Positions 45,795 through 55,873 of a stretch of 64,000 nt of DNA are shown in pieces. How positions within the stretch are numbered: the stretch's first letter is position 1; every line of letters begins with the position of its first letter. The notes below the pieces were generated by a model that saw only the letters and a list, made by a program, of their open reading frames with translations, made no database searches and was not told where the DNA came from. This DNA is from Bradyrhizobium zhanjiangense. Lineage in GTDB: Bacteria; Pseudomonadota; Alphaproteobacteria; Rhizobiales; Xanthobacteraceae. The translations under genes and the position numbers were made by a program. The stretch covers positions 3,617,001-3,681,000 of the forward strand of contig NZ_CP022221.1 of NCBI RefSeq assembly GCF_004114935.1. The letters are read 5' to 3'.

Positions 45795-46496
45795 CTATTC
45801 CGGCTGGCAGATGCTCACCTTCAGCGTGCCGACGCCGTCGACGCCGCATTCGAGCTTGTCGCCCACCTGGAGCTGCGAGACGCCGGCCGGAGTGCCCGTC
45901 ATGATGATGTCGCCGGCGGCGAGCTTCACCTGCTGCGAGAGCTGCCAGATGATCTCCGGCACGTTCCAGATCAGCTCGGTGAGGTCGCCCTGCTGCGCTT
46001 CCTTGCCGTTGACGGTGAGCCAGATCTTGCCCTTCGAGGGATGGCCGATCTTCGAGGCCGGCTGCACCGCGGAGCAGGGGGCGGAGCCGTCGAACGACTT
46101 GCCGATCTCCCAGGGACGCTCCTTCTTGCGCGAGGCGATCTGGAGATCGCGGCGGGTGAGGTCGATGCCGACGGCGTAACCGTAGACGTGGTCGAGCGCC
46201 TTGTCGGCGGGGATGTTCAGCCCGCCGCTCTTCATCGCGACGACCAGCTCGACCTCGTGATGCAGATCCTTGGTCAGCGGCGGATAGGGAATGGTGGCGC
46301 CATCCGGCACCAGCATGTCGGCGTGCTTGGCGAAGAAGAACGGCGGGGCGCGCTCGTCATTGCCCATCTCGCGGATGTGCTCGAGATAATTGCGGCCGAC
46401 GCACCAGATGCGGCGCACCGGATAGCGGCCGCTTTCCCCGACGACGGGAAGCGATGCCTGGGGCGGAAGCGGAATGACGTAGGAGGCGGCGTTCAT
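45795..46496 (-). CDS. Fumarylacetoacetate hydrolase family protein
   Basis: A 233-residue cytoplasmic enzyme of the FAH superfamily. Key segments are RIWCVGRNYLEHIREMG, the metal-binding HHEVELVVAMK and GIDLTRRDLQ, and MTGTPAGVSQLQVGD near the end. Members are acylpyruvases, hydratases/isomerases of aromatic degradation, or oxaloacetate decarboxylases. The start is the ATG at 46496; the open frame reaches 46631 but that part overlaps the end of the exporter gene. 37 bp downstream of the MsbA-like gene. Confidence 0.9.
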   Translation of the reverse strand: MNAASYVIPLPPQASLPVVGESGRYPVRRIWCVGRNYLEHIREMGNDERAPPFFFAKHADMLVPDGATIPYPPLTKDLHHEVELVVAMKSGGLNIPADKALDHVYGYAVGIDLTRRDLQIASRKKERPWEIGKSFDGSAPCSAVQPASKIGHPSKGKIWLTVNGKEAQQGDLTELIWNVPEIIWQLSQQVKLAAGDIIMTGTPAGVSQLQVGDKLECGVDGVGTLKVSICQPE

Positions 46497-46533
46497 GAAG
46501 CGGTCTCGCGGCTCTTGAGGTTGATAAGGAACT

Positions 46534-48336
46534 CTATGCGGTTGCGCTGATCGGCGCCAGTGCACCGACATCGTGATGTTGCAGGCGGAAGAACGAGGCG
46601 TAACGGCCGGAGCGGCGCAAGAGCTCGTCATGCCGGCCCTGCTCGACGATCTCGCCGCCCTCGACCACCAGGATGCTATCTGCGTGCATGATGGTGTGCA
46701 GGCGGTGCGCGATCACGATGGTGGTGCGGTTCTGGCAGAGATGCTCGATCGCCTCCTGCACCTGACGCTCGGACTCCGAATCGAGCGCGGCGGTGGCTTC
46801 GTCCAGGAGGATGATCGGCGCGTTCTTGATCAGCGCGCGCGCCACCGCGATGCGCTGGCGCTGGCCGCCAGAGAGCTGCGTGCCGTGCTCGCCGACCGGC
46901 GTGTCGTAGCCGAGCGGGAAGCCCATGATGAAATCATGCGCGCAGGCCGCCTTCGCCGCCTCGATGATTTCCTGTTCGGTCGCGCCCGGCCGGCCGAAGG
47001 CGATGTTGTTGCGGATGGTGTCGCGGAACAGATAGACGTCCTGGCCGACATAGGCGGTCTGCGCCCGCAGCGATTTGCGCGAGACCGAGTTGATCGACTG
47101 GCCGTCGATCACGATCTCGCCTTGCGTCACCTCGTAGAAGCGCAGGAGCAGCGCCAGCACGGTGGACTTGCCGCCGCCGGACGGGCCGACCAGGGCGGTG
47201 ACCTTGCCGGGCTCGGCAACGAAACTCATGCGGTTGAGCACGGTCTCGCCTGAGCGATAGGAGAAGCTGACATCGCGCAGCTCGATGCGGGCATCTGACA
47301 GCTTCAGCGCCGGCTTGTCGTCGTCGGACTGCTCGCTCGCGGGGCTGTCGACGACCTCGAGCAGCATGCGCGCGCCGACCAGCTGGCTGTTGAGGTCGAT
47401 GTTGAGCCGCGCCAGCCGCTTGGCTGGCTCGGTCGCCATCAGGAACGCAGTCATGAAGGAGAAGAACGCGCCGGGCGTCGCATTGAGCGCGACCACGGCG
47501 TAGCCGCCGTACATCAGGCAGCCGGCGACCGCGAAGCCCCCCAGCATCTCCATCAGCGGATTGGAGCGGTTGGCGACGCGGGCCATCTTGTTGGCGTTGC
47601 GCTCGACGACCGCGATGTTCTCGTCGATGCGGTTCTGCATGGTATCTTCGAGCGTGAACGCCTTGACGGTGCGGATGCCTTGCAGCGATTCCTGCATCGT
47701 CTCCAGGATGTCGGCGGTGCCGGTGAACTGGTTATGCGCAAGGCCCTTGATGCGCTTGACCAGCTTGCGCAGCACCAGCATCGCCGGTGGCACCGCGACG
47801 AGGCCGATGAACGACATCAGCGGGTCCTGCCACACCATCACACCGATCATCGCGAGCAGCATCAACAGGTCGCGCCCGATCGCGTTGACCAGCATGTTGA
47901 GCACGTCGGTGATGGACTTGGCGCCGGCGGTCAGCCGCGCCAAAAATTCCGACGAATGCCGCTCGGAGAAGAAGCCGACGCTCTCGCGCATCAGCTTGGC
48001 GAACAGCTGGCGCTGGTTGGTCGCGAGGATCGCGTTACTGATCTTGGTCAGGATCACCATGTGGCCGTAGGTCGCCACACCCTTGATGAACAGCAGCACC
48101 ACCGTGATGCCCGAGAACATCGCGATGCCCGGGATGTTCTTGTCGACATAGGCCTGGTTGATGACCTGGCCGAGCACATAGGTCGCGCATGCGGTTGAGC
48201 CTGCGGCGAGCGCCATCAGCGCAAAGGCGACGAGGTAGCGCCGCCAGTAGACGACCCCTTGTTCCATGACGAGGCGGCGAATCAGGACCGCTGCCGCATA
48301 GGGATCGTCGGTGATTTTCTTTGGAAACTGGGCCAT
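46534..48336 (-). CDS. MsbA-like ABC exporter (fused membrane and ATPase domains)
   Basis: A 600-residue half-transporter. The first 330 residues are a six-span type I exporter domain (YLVAFALMALAAGSTACATY onward). The ATPase domain has Walker A GPSGGGKST, Q-loop YVGQDVYLFRDTIRNNIAFG, signature LSGGQRQRIAVARAL, Walker B IILLDEATAALD and switch His in IVIAHRL. It resembles MsbA, the lipid A-core flippase; given the LPS genes beside it that role is plausible. I use ATG 48336 with GGA upstream; an ATG at 48363 is also in frame. Confidence 0.9.
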   Translation of the reverse strand: MAQFPKKITDDPYAAAVLIRRLVMEQGVVYWRRYLVAFALMALAAGSTACATYVLGQVINQAYVDKNIPGIAMFSGITVVLLFIKGVATYGHMVILTKISNAILATNQRQLFAKLMRESVGFFSERHSSEFLARLTAGAKSITDVLNMLVNAIGRDLLMLLAMIGVMVWQDPLMSFIGLVAVPPAMLVLRKLVKRIKGLAHNQFTGTADILETMQESLQGIRTVKAFTLEDTMQNRIDENIAVVERNANKMARVANRSNPLMEMLGGFAVAGCLMYGGYAVVALNATPGAFFSFMTAFLMATEPAKRLARLNIDLNSQLVGARMLLEVVDSPASEQSDDDKPALKLSDARIELRDVSFSYRSGETVLNRMSFVAEPGKVTALVGPSGGGKSTVLALLLRFYEVTQGEIVIDGQSINSVSRKSLRAQTAYVGQDVYLFRDTIRNNIAFGRPGATEQEIIEAAKAACAHDFIMGFPLGYDTPVGEHGTQLSGGQRQRIAVARALIKNAPIILLDEATAALDSESERQVQEAIEHLCQNRTTIVIAHRLHTIMHADSILVVEGGEIVEQGRHDELLRRSGRYASFFRLQHHDVGALAPISATA

Positions 48337-48388
48337 CCGGTGTCCATTGACGGCGCAGGACAAAGCCTGCCCGCACGTCAGGGATCGA

Positions 48389-48437
48389 TGGGCCTCTGTG
48401 CCCGCTCAAGCGGGGTTTTTCAAGCCCAATTAAGGGC
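48389..48437. repeat. Two small hairpins between galE and the exporter gene
   Basis: CCCGCTCAAGCGGG followed by TTTTT on the plus strand, and CAAGCCCAATTAAGGGCTTG. On the minus strand, where both neighbouring genes lie, no T-run follows either hairpin, so termination of galE is uncertain. Confidence 0.4.
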
Positions 48438-48454
48438 TTGCGCTCGGGATGATT

Positions 48455-49468
48455 CTAGGCCGAGACGGCGTGGCGAAGCTCGCCATGGCGCTCGCGGAAC
48501 AGCTTGTCCTCCCAGGCCAGCGCATGCGCGGCGATGGTCTCGAGGTCCTCGTATTGCGGCTTCCAGTCGAGCAAGCCGCGGATGCGGCTGGTGTCGGCGA
48601 CCATGGTCATGATGTCGCCGGGCCGGCGCGGGGCGTATTGCACGGCGAAGCTGCGGCCCGAAACCCGGCGCACCGCATCGATTGTCTCCAGCACCGAATA
48701 GCCGCGGCCATAGCCGCAATTGAGCGTCGTCGAGGCGCCGCCATTGCGCAAATACGCCAGCGCGGAGCGATGCGCCTGCGAGAGGTCCGTGACGTGGATG
48801 AAGTCGCGGATGCAGCTGCCGTCCGGGGTCGGATAGTCCGTGCCGAACACGTCGATCTTGGCGCGCTGACCAGTGGCAGCTTCCACCGCGATCTTGATCA
48901 GATGCGTGGCGCCGACGGTGGCAAGGCCGATGCGCGCCTGCGGATCGGCGCCGGCGACGTTGAAGTAGCGCAAGGTCACATATTGCATGCCGTAGGCGGC
49001 GGCGACGTCGTGCAGCATGATCTCCGTCATCAGCTTCGACGAGCCGTAAGGCGACAGCGGCCGCGTCGGCGCGTGCTCGGGCACCGGCACCTGGTCCGGA
49101 TTGCCGTAGACGGCGGCGGTCGAGGAGAAGATGAAGCGGCCGATGCCGCGCTTGACCGCGACGTTGAGCAGATTGCGCGCGGTCGTGAAGTTGTTGCGGT
49201 AGTAGCCGAGCGGATCGCGCATCGAATCCGGCACGACGACCGAGCCCGCGAAATGGATGATGCTCTCGATGTCGTGTTGCGCGATCACGCCTTCGAGCAA
49301 GTTCTCGTCGCCGGCATCGCCAATGAACAGCGGCACGCCTTCCGGCAGATAGGTGGAGAAACCTGTGGAGAGATCGTCGATCACGACGACGTCCTCGCCG
49401 GCTTCGGCCAGCGCCAGGACCGTGTGACTTCCGATATAGCCGGCGCCGCCGGTGACAAGCACAGTCAT
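48455..49468 (-). CDS. galE: UDP-glucose 4-epimerase
   Basis: A 337-residue short-chain dehydrogenase-type enzyme interconverting UDP-glucose and UDP-galactose with tightly bound NAD. The Rossmann motif GGAGYIGSH is at residues 7-15, FSSTAAVYG holds the catalytic Ser, and SPYGSSKLMTE holds the Tyr-x3-Lys pair. GTDYPTPDGSCIRDFIHVTD is the GalE hallmark. Length is standard. Divergent from the lpcC-like gene; supplies galactose for LPS and exopolysaccharide. Confidence 0.95.
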   Translation of the reverse strand: MTVLVTGGAGYIGSHTVLALAEAGEDVVVIDDLSTGFSTYLPEGVPLFIGDAGDENLLEGVIAQHDIESIIHFAGSVVVPDSMRDPLGYYRNNFTTARNLLNVAVKRGIGRFIFSSTAAVYGNPDQVPVPEHAPTRPLSPYGSSKLMTEIMLHDVAAAYGMQYVTLRYFNVAGADPQARIGLATVGATHLIKIAVEAATGQRAKIDVFGTDYPTPDGSCIRDFIHVTDLSQAHRSALAYLRNGGASTTLNCGYGRGYSVLETIDAVRRVSGRSFAVQYAPRRPGDIMTMVADTSRIRGLLDWKPQYEDLETIAAHALAWEDKLFRERHGELRHAVSA

Positions 49469-49595
49469 GATCTCATCCGTCTTCGATCAACGCGCAAAAC
49501 TAGCGCTGGCGTGGTGAAGAGGGGGTATCGGCGCGGCTGAACTGGTCACTATGCTTAATGTTGCGTATAGGGGACCTGCTAAAACGGAGCATGAC

Positions 49596-50633
49596 GTGGC
49601 GAATTTCCCGGGCGATCTCGAAGTGATCGTGCCAAATCTGCACAGGCGTTATTCCGGGGTCACCGCGACCAATCGGATGGTCGCGCCGCGGCTGGCGAAA
49701 CTGTATCGCGCGGCGTGGTTCGCCTCCGATGCGCCGGACGGGATTGCGCGCCTGAGTGCTGCGGATTTCCTGAAACTATGGCGTCGCAAGACGCCGCTGA
49801 TCTGGCATGCGCGCCGCAACAACGAGATGATCACCGGCGTCGCGTTGCGCGCGCTGGGCTGGCCCTTGAAGCTCGTGTTCACCTCGGCGGCGCAGCGGCA
49901 TCACAGCTGGATCACGCGCTGGCTGATCCGGCGCATGGACGCGATCATCGCAACGAGCGAGATTTCGGCATCGTTCCTGAAAGTGAAGGCAACCGTGATC
50001 CCGCATGGCGTCGACACCGACGTCTACGCACCGCCGACAGATCGCGCCGCTGCCTTCGCGGAAGCCGCGCTGCCGGGCCGCTACGCGATCGGCTGCTTCG
50101 GCCGCGTGCGCGCGCAGAAGGGCACCGACGTGTTCGTCGATGCGATGTGCCGGTTGTTGCCGCGCTATCCCGATTTCACCGCGGTCATCGTCGGCCAGGT
50201 CACGCCCGAGCAGACGGCCTTTGCCAATGACCTGAAACAGCGCATCGCGGCCGCCGGCCTGCAATCGCGCATCGTCATCACCGGCGAATTGCCGATCGGC
50301 GAGGTGCAGCGCTGGTATCAGCGATTGACGATCTACGCTTTCACCTCGCGCAACGAAGGTTTTGGCCTGACGCTGATCGAGGCGATGGCGGCCGGCAGCG
50401 CCCTCGTCGCCGCACGCGCCGGTGCGGCCGAACTCGTGGTCGAAGATGGCGTGACCGGCGTGCTGATGCCGCCGGGCGATGTGGATGCGCTGGTCGCCGG
50501 GCTGGAGCCGCTGATGCGTGATGTGGACGCCGCGACCGCGATGGGCGCGCGCGGGCGGGCAAGGGTGCTCGAACGCTTCAGCCTGGATGCGGAGGCGGCG
50601 CGGATCGGCGAGGTCTATCGCCCGCTGCTCTGA
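49596..50633 (+). CDS. LpcC-like LPS core mannosyltransferase (GT4)
   Basis: A 345-residue glycosyltransferase. The N-terminal LEVIVPNLHRRYSGVTATNR is characteristic of rhizobial LpcC, which adds mannose from GDP-mannose to inner-core Kdo. GCFGRVRAQKGTDVFVDAM begins the nucleotide-sugar domain, and SRNEGFGLTLIEAMAAGS is the E-x7-E motif. I prefer the GTG at 49596, six nt after GGAG, giving the short N-terminus of LpcC; an ATG at 49551 without ribosome site would add 15 residues. Divergent from galE. Confidence 0.8.
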   Translation: MANFPGDLEVIVPNLHRRYSGVTATNRMVAPRLAKLYRAAWFASDAPDGIARLSAADFLKLWRRKTPLIWHARRNNEMITGVALRALGWPLKLVFTSAAQRHHSWITRWLIRRMDAIIATSEISASFLKVKATVIPHGVDTDVYAPPTDRAAAFAEAALPGRYAIGCFGRVRAQKGTDVFVDAMCRLLPRYPDFTAVIVGQVTPEQTAFANDLKQRIAAAGLQSRIVITGELPIGEVQRWYQRLTIYAFTSRNEGFGLTLIEAMAAGSALVAARAGAAELVVEDGVTGVLMPPGDVDALVAGLEPLMRDVDAATAMGARGRARVLERFSLDAEAARIGEVYRPLL

Positions 50634-50807
50634 GCGTTGCTTTCGTGGGTGCAAACAAAAAGTGCGAAAACAACCCCATGCACCGTAGCCGGGGACAATG
50701 AAATCAACGGTTTGGCGGTGAGCTTGTTTTTCTTGCGGATTTTTCGAATCGCCGTTGACTTGTCGGGCAAAACACTGGCAGGATGTCATCATCGGCGCCC
50801 GCGCCAC
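50634..50807. other. Intergenic region with AT-rich, repeat-like segment
   Basis: 174 bp between convergent genes. The part AAATCAACGG..CCGTTGA (from 50702 to 50759) contains an imperfect inverted repeat. No T-run terminator is evident; it may be a fragment of a dispersed element. Confidence 0.3.
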
Positions 50808-51878
50808 TCACGTCGTCGCCCTTGCCCCCGTCTCACCCAGCACCCGCTGCGCAATCGCCACCACCTCGCTCGCCGCGATGTCGCGCATGCAGCGGTGATC
50901 GTTCATCTTGCAGATCGTGCTTTGGCAGGGCTGACATGACAGCACGCTCCTGTCCTGCACGACGGTCGCGGCGAGGCCGTTGAGGGGGGCCCAGAGGTAG
51001 GGGCTGGTCGGGCCGAAGATGCCCATGGTGGGCGTGCCCAGGGCGGCTGCGATATGCATCAGGCCGGAATCGTTAGAGATCGCGACGCCGGCGGCGGCTA
51101 TGGCCAGCACGCCGTTGCGCAAATCGCTGCCGGTGAGGTCCTGCACCCCCGCGCCGCCGGCAGCGACGATCTCCTGGGCGAGGCCCTTTTCCGCGGGGCC
51201 GCCGACCACCCAGACCTCCAGGCCGCGCTCGACCAGCAATCGGGCGGCCTCGGGATAGTAGGTCCAGCGCTTTGACACGCCGACCGAGCCGGGGGCCAGC
51301 GCCACGGCCGCGCCGGCGCTGAGGCCATTGGCTTGCCGCCAGCGGACGATCTCCTCGGCGGGGACGCGCAATTGCGGCACCGGCCATTCCGGAGGCAGCG
51401 GCGCGCCGTCGGGTTGGGCGAGGGCGGCGTTCTTGTCGATGAAGCGGGGCAATTTTTTCTCGCCCCAGCGCCAGTGGTTGATCAGGCCGAACCGGAACTC
51501 GCCGACGAAGCCGACCCGTTCAGGAATGCCCGCCAGCGCGGGCGCGATGGCCGCCTTCCAGGTCCGGGGCAGCACCAGGGCGGTGCCGTAGTTCCGCTCG
51601 CGCAGGAGTTTTGCCAGGCTGAGCTGGCGGCCAACTGCGAGCCGGCCACGCGGCAGGTCCCAGACGACGCCAGCGCGCACGCCGGGCATGTAATCGACCA
51701 GCGGGGCGCACAGGGAGGTGGTCAGGAGATCGACCGGCCGGTTGGGCCAGCGCTGCTTCAGGACCCTCACGACAGTGTGATTCCGGACGAAATCGCCGAT
51801 CCACATGTAGGGAATGATCAGGATCGGACTTGTGTCGTCCCGGTCTGCATGTCCACTAAGTTGCGAATCTATATTCAT
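50808..51878 (-). CDS. LPS heptosyltransferase (GT9, WaaF-like)
   Basis: A 356-residue cytoplasmic, membrane-associated transferase that would add heptose from ADP-heptose to the inner core. PYMWIGDFVRNHTVVRVLK is the usual start, LAPGSVGVSKRWTYYPEAA and ISNDSGLMHIAAALGTPTMG are the GT9 donor-site motifs, and SCQPCQSTICKMNDHRCM is the cysteine-rich end of WaaF. Convergent with the lpcC-like gene. Its substrate supply is encoded next door by hldD and hldE. Confidence 0.9.
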   Translation of the reverse strand: MNIDSQLSGHADRDDTSPILIIPYMWIGDFVRNHTVVRVLKQRWPNRPVDLLTTSLCAPLVDYMPGVRAGVVWDLPRGRLAVGRQLSLAKLLRERNYGTALVLPRTWKAAIAPALAGIPERVGFVGEFRFGLINHWRWGEKKLPRFIDKNAALAQPDGAPLPPEWPVPQLRVPAEEIVRWRQANGLSAGAAVALAPGSVGVSKRWTYYPEAARLLVERGLEVWVVGGPAEKGLAQEIVAAGGAGVQDLTGSDLRNGVLAIAAAGVAISNDSGLMHIAAALGTPTMGIFGPTSPYLWAPLNGLAATVVQDRSVLSCQPCQSTICKMNDHRCMRDIAASEVVAIAQRVLGETGARATT

Positions 51879-52036
51879 TTGTTAATAGGGCCGAAGGCGA
51901 GCTATGGGCCGTTCGGTTAGCCGCTCCGGGCCGGCAGGTAAAGCCGGCTGAGGACCGATCCCAAAACCGCTTACACTTTGGCGGATCATGCGCTACGGCA
52001 GGACCGGGCCTTCAGAAAATCGGGCAGGTAGGTGGA

Positions 52037-53017
52037 ATGTTGCTGGTGACCGGCGGGGCCGGTTTTATCGGATCGAATGTCGTCGCCGCGCTCAACGAGG
52101 CTGGCCGCAGCGACGTCGTGGTCTGCGATCTCCTCGGCACTGACGGCAAATGGCGCAACCTCGCCAAGCGGCAGCTTGTGGATATCGTCCCGCCGGCCGA
52201 ACTGATCGACTGGCTGGAGGGCCGCAAGCTCGACGCCATGATCCATCTCGGGGCGATTTCCGAGACCACCGCCACCGACGGCGATCTCGTGATCGAGACC
52301 AATTTCCGCCTGTCGATGCGCCTCTTGGACTGGTGCACGGCGAATGTGGTGCCGTTCATCTATGCCTCGTCGGCGGCGACCTATGGCGATGGTGCGGACG
52401 GCTTTGACGACGACGCCTCGCTGCCGGCGCTGAAAAAACTACGGCCGATGAATCTGTACGGCTGGAGCAAGCACCTGTTCGACCTCACTGTTGCCCAGCG
52501 CGTCGCGAACGGCGATCGGCTGCCGCCGCAATGGGCGGGCCTGAAATTCTTCAACGTGTTCGGCCCCAACGAATACCACAAGGGCTCGATGATGAGCGTG
52601 CTGGCGCGCCGCTTCGACGACGTGAAAGCGGGCCGCGTCGTGCAGCTGTTCAAGTCGCATCGCGAGGGCATCGAAGACGGCGACCAGCGCCGCGATTTCA
52701 TCTATGTCGACGACGTCGTGCGCGTCGTCATGTGGCTGCTGGCGACGCCGTCGGTCTCCGGCCTCTTCAACGTCGGGACCGGCAAGGCGCGCAGCTTCAA
52801 GGACCTGATACTGGCAGCCTATGCTGCGCTCGGCAAAAGGCCCAATATCGAATACATCGACATGCCCGAGGCGATCCGGGGCAGCTATCAATACTTCACC
52901 CAGAGCAAGGTCGATCGTCTCCACCGCGCCGGCTATAACGGCGGCTTCACGACGCTCGAGGATGCGGTGAAGGCCTATGTCGGGGATTATCTCGACCGGC
53001 TCGACCGCTTCCGCTGA
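52037..53017 (+). CDS. hldD: ADP-L-glycero-D-manno-heptose 6-epimerase
   Basis: A 326-residue NADP-dependent epimerase, last step of ADP-heptose synthesis. MLLVTGGAGFIGSNVVAAL is the cofactor site; IYASSAATYGDG has the catalytic Ser, MNLYGWSKHLFD the Tyr-x3-Lys. The region KFFNVFGPNEYHKGSMMSV is the HldD hallmark. Length is typical (308-330). Followed by hldE 12 bp later. Confidence 0.95.
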   Translation: MLLVTGGAGFIGSNVVAALNEAGRSDVVVCDLLGTDGKWRNLAKRQLVDIVPPAELIDWLEGRKLDAMIHLGAISETTATDGDLVIETNFRLSMRLLDWCTANVVPFIYASSAATYGDGADGFDDDASLPALKKLRPMNLYGWSKHLFDLTVAQRVANGDRLPPQWAGLKFFNVFGPNEYHKGSMMSVLARRFDDVKAGRVVQLFKSHREGIEDGDQRRDFIYVDDVVRVVMWLLATPSVSGLFNVGTGKARSFKDLILAAYAALGKRPNIEYIDMPEAIRGSYQYFTQSKVDRLHRAGYNGGFTTLEDAVKAYVGDYLDRLDRFR

Positions 53018-53029
53018 GGCCCCGCGATC

Positions 53030-54514
53030 ATGCCGACACCCATTCTCGATTTCGATGCCCTCGCACAAGCCATCAGCGGCCGTACGGTGCTGTGCATCGG
53101 CGATATCATGCTGGACGAGTTCGTCTATGGCGAAGTGTCGCGGATCTCGCCGGAAGCGCCCGCGCCGGTGATCTCGGCACAGCGCAGCGAGATCCATATC
53201 GGCGGCGCCGGCAACGTCGCGCGCAACGTCGCCTCCCTCGGCGCGCGCTGCATCTTCGTCGGCCTCGTCGGCGAGGACGACGCCGGAAGGCGGCTCGCCT
53301 CCGCGCTGGCGGAGTACGCCGGCATCGACAGCGTTCTGGTGAGCGACTCCTCGCGCCCGACCACGCGAAAAGTCCGCTTCGTCTCCGAGCATTTTTCCAC
53401 ACACATGCTGCGTGCGGATTGGGAGCAGGCGGGGCCTGCCCCCGATGCCACCGAGACGAAACTGATCGAGGCGATCCTGCCGCAGATCGCGCGCGCCGAC
53501 ATCGTGCTGCTGTCCGACTACGCCAAGGGCGTGCTGACCGCACGCGTGATCCGCCACACCATCGACGCCGCGCGAAAGCTCGGCAAGCCCGTCATCGTCG
53601 ATCCCAAGAGCCTGAACTGGGCGATCTATCGCGGAGCGACACTGCTCACGCCCAACCGCAAGGAGTTTTCGGAAGCGACGCGGAGGCGCGCCGACACCAC
53701 GCAGAGCATCGTCGATGCCAGCGAGGACGTGATGCGGCTCGCCGATTGCGAGGCGATCCTGGTCACACTGGGCGAGCACGGCATGACGCTGGTGCCGCGC
53801 AGCGGCGAGGCCGTCCATGTTCCGGCTTTCCCGGTGAAGGTGCGCGACGTCTCCGGCGCCGGCGACACCGTCGCCGCCGCGCTTGCGGTGTCGCTCGCGG
53901 CGGGCGCGGACTGGGACGCGGCGCTGCGCATGGCCAATGCCGCCGCCGCCGTCGCCGTCGGCAAGCAGGGCACCGCCACCGTGAGCGCGGCCGAGCTGCG
54001 GCGAAAGATCCTGCCGCACGCCTACCTCGCCGCCGAGGAGAAGATCGTGCTCGAGCCGGGCGTGCTGGACGCGCAACTCGCCGAATGGAAGCGACAGGGC
54101 CAGCGCGTCGGCTTCACCAATGGCTGTTTCGACATCCTCCATCCCGGCCACGTCAAGGTGCTGACCGCGGCGCGTGCCGCCTGTGACCGCCTGATCGTGG
54201 GTCTCAACAGCGACGCCTCGGTGCGGCGGCTGAAGGGCGCCGATCGCCCGGTCCAGGACGAGCGCGCGCGTGCCGAGGTGCTAGCCGCGTTGGAGGCCGT
54301 CGATCTCGTCGTCATCTTCGAGGAGGACACGCCGATCGAGCTGATCACCAAGATCAAGCCCGGCGTGCTGGTGAAGGGCGGCGACTACACCCGCGAGCAG
54401 GTCGTCGGCCACGAGGTCGTCGAGGCCGCGGGCGGGACGGTCGTGCTGGTCGAAATCCTCCAGGGCTTCAGCACCACCGCACTGGTGCATCGTGCCCGGG
54501 GAGCGGGCAAGTGA
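53030..54514 (+). CDS. hldE: Bifunctional heptose 7-phosphate kinase / heptose 1-phosphate adenylyltransferase
   Basis: A 494-residue fusion. The N-terminal 320 residues are a PfkB-type kinase ([13 protein letters not shown], later [19 protein letters not shown] with catalytic Asp) that phosphorylates D-glycero-D-manno-heptose 7-phosphate. Residues 350-490 are a nucleotidyltransferase with [13 protein letters not shown], containing the HxGH motif, that forms ADP-heptose. Length matches HldE. GmhA and GmhB are not in this window. The stop overlaps the GTG start of the ligase gene by 4 bp. Confidence 0.96.
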   Translation: MPTPILDFDALAQAISGRTVLCIGDIMLDEFVYGEVSRISPEAPAPVISAQRSEIHIGGAGNVARNVASLGARCIFVGLVGEDDAGRRLASALAEYAGIDSVLVSDSSRPTTRKVRFVSEHFSTHMLRADWEQAGPAPDATETKLIEAILPQIARADIVLLSDYAKGVLTARVIRHTIDAARKLGKPVIVDPKSLNWAIYRGATLLTPNRKEFSEATRRRADTTQSIVDASEDVMRLADCEAILVTLGEHGMTLVPRSGEAVHVPAFPVKVRDVSGAGDTVAAALAVSLAAGADWDAALRMANAAAAVAVGKQGTATVSAAELRRKILPHAYLAAEEKIVLEPGVLDAQLAEWKRQGQRVGFTNGCFDILHPGHVKVLTAARAACDRLIVGLNSDASVRRLKGADRPVQDERARAEVLAALEAVDLVVIFEEDTPIELITKIKPGVLVKGGDYTREQVVGHEVVEAAGGTVVLVEILQGFSTTALVHRARGAGK

Positions 54515-55788
54515 CGGCGCTCGCCCGCGAGACGGCCGGCCAGATGCTTGGGCGGCGCCTGCGCAGCCCGGCGGCCTGGCGCGAGACGGTCGACATTTTC
54601 GCGGTGCTGACCGCGGCTTCGCTGCCATGGTCGACGTCGCTTGCGGGCATCTTCAACGCCCTGATGCTGCTCTGCATGGTGCCGTTTCTCGACGTCCGCG
54701 TGTTCCTGCAATCGCTGAAGCGTCCGATCTGCGTTGCTCCGATCGCGCTGGTCGTTCTCGCGCTACTCGGGACGCTGTGGTCCGATGCGCCCTGGGGCGC
54801 GCGCCTGTATGCGGTCAATCCGACCGTCAAGCTGCTCGTGCTGCCCGTCCTGCTCTACCATTTCGAGCGCTCGCAGCGCGGCCATTGGGTGCTCGTCGCC
54901 TTCCTGGTGTCCTGCGCGCTGTTGTCGGTGATGTCGTGGCTGGTCGCCTTCTATCCCAACCTCGCGCTCAAGACCGATGCGCCCGAACGCGGCATCTTCG
55001 TCAAGAACTACATCGACCAGAGCCAGGAATTCACGCTTTGCGCGGTCGCGCTCGCCTATCCGATCGTGATGCTGCTGCGTGAGAAGCGTTACTGGTTTGC
55101 CGGGCTGCTCACAGCGCTGGCGCTCAGCTTCTTCGTCAACATGGCCTTCGTGGTGGTATCGCGCACGGCGCTCGTCACCATTCCGATCATGTTCGGCGTG
55201 TTCGCGCTGCTCCACCTGAGGTGGCGCAGCATAGCGATCATCGCAACAGGCCTGCTCGCCAGCGCCGCGATTGGCTGGCAGGCCTCGCCGCAATTACGCA
55301 AGACTGCGGACACCTTTGCCAGCGACTACACGCGCTACGTGGAGAAGGGCGAGCCGACCTCACTGGGCCTGCGGCTCGAATTCTGGCGGAAATCCCTCGG
55401 GTTCTTCGCGGAGGCGCCGTTCAAGGGCCACGGCACCGGCTCGACGCGCAGATTGTTCGAGCAGGTCGCGACGGGCAGCGGCTACAAGGCCTCGGCCGAG
55501 GTGATCGGCAACCCGCATAACCAGACGCTGAATGTCGCTGTGCAATGGGGCCTCATCGGTATCGTCGTCCTCTACGCGATCTGGATCCTGCATCTGCTCG
55601 TGTTCCGCGGTGACGGGCTCGCCAACTGGGTCGGGCTCCTGGTCGTGATCCAGAACGTCTTCACCTCGCTGTTCAATTCTCATCTGTTCGACTTCCATGA
55701 GGGCTGGATGTACGTCATCGGCGTCGGCGTTGCCGGCGGCATGGTGATCCGGGCACAACGGGCGAAGATGGGGGATGCCGGTTCCTGA
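54511..55788 (+). CDS. O-antigen ligase family membrane protein (WaaL-like)
   Basis: A 425-residue inner-membrane protein with about ten spans and one large periplasmic loop (about residues 265-345) holding [19 protein letters not shown] and the [11 protein letters not shown] and [16 protein letters not shown] segments; the His in the latter is the conserved ligase residue. WaaL joins O-chain from undecaprenyl diphosphate to lipid A-core. Starts with GTG inside the hldE stop (GTGA), so it is translationally coupled. It could alternatively be a polymerase of the same superfamily. Confidence 0.85.
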   Translation: MTALARETAGQMLGRRLRSPAAWRETVDIFAVLTAASLPWSTSLAGIFNALMLLCMVPFLDVRVFLQSLKRPICVAPIALVVLALLGTLWSDAPWGARLYAVNPTVKLLVLPVLLYHFERSQRGHWVLVAFLVSCALLSVMSWLVAFYPNLALKTDAPERGIFVKNYIDQSQEFTLCAVALAYPIVMLLREKRYWFAGLLTALALSFFVNMAFVVVSRTALVTIPIMFGVFALLHLRWRSIAIIATGLLASAAIGWQASPQLRKTADTFASDYTRYVEKGEPTSLGLRLEFWRKSLGFFAEAPFKGHGTGSTRRLFEQVATGSGYKASAEVIGNPHNQTLNVAVQWGLIGIVVLYAIWILHLLVFRGDGLANWVGLLVVIQNVFTSLFNSHLFDFHEGWMYVIGVGVAGGMVIRAQRAKMGDAGS

Positions 55789-55873
55789 ACGGCCCGCGCG
55801 GCTGGCAACCCTAGCCGAGATGGGCTATCAGCGCGGGCAGGTTGCATCTAACTGGGATTTCATCGGTCGGCGG

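Noticed and set aside
48389..48408. Intrinsic terminator for galE
   Set aside because: The hairpin plus T-run is oriented for the plus strand, whereas galE and the exporter gene run on the minus strand.
52439..54151. 570-codon minus-strand open frame opposite hldD/hldE
   Set aside because: Crosses two well-supported genes on the plus strand and has no recognisable motif; a G+C-driven shadow.
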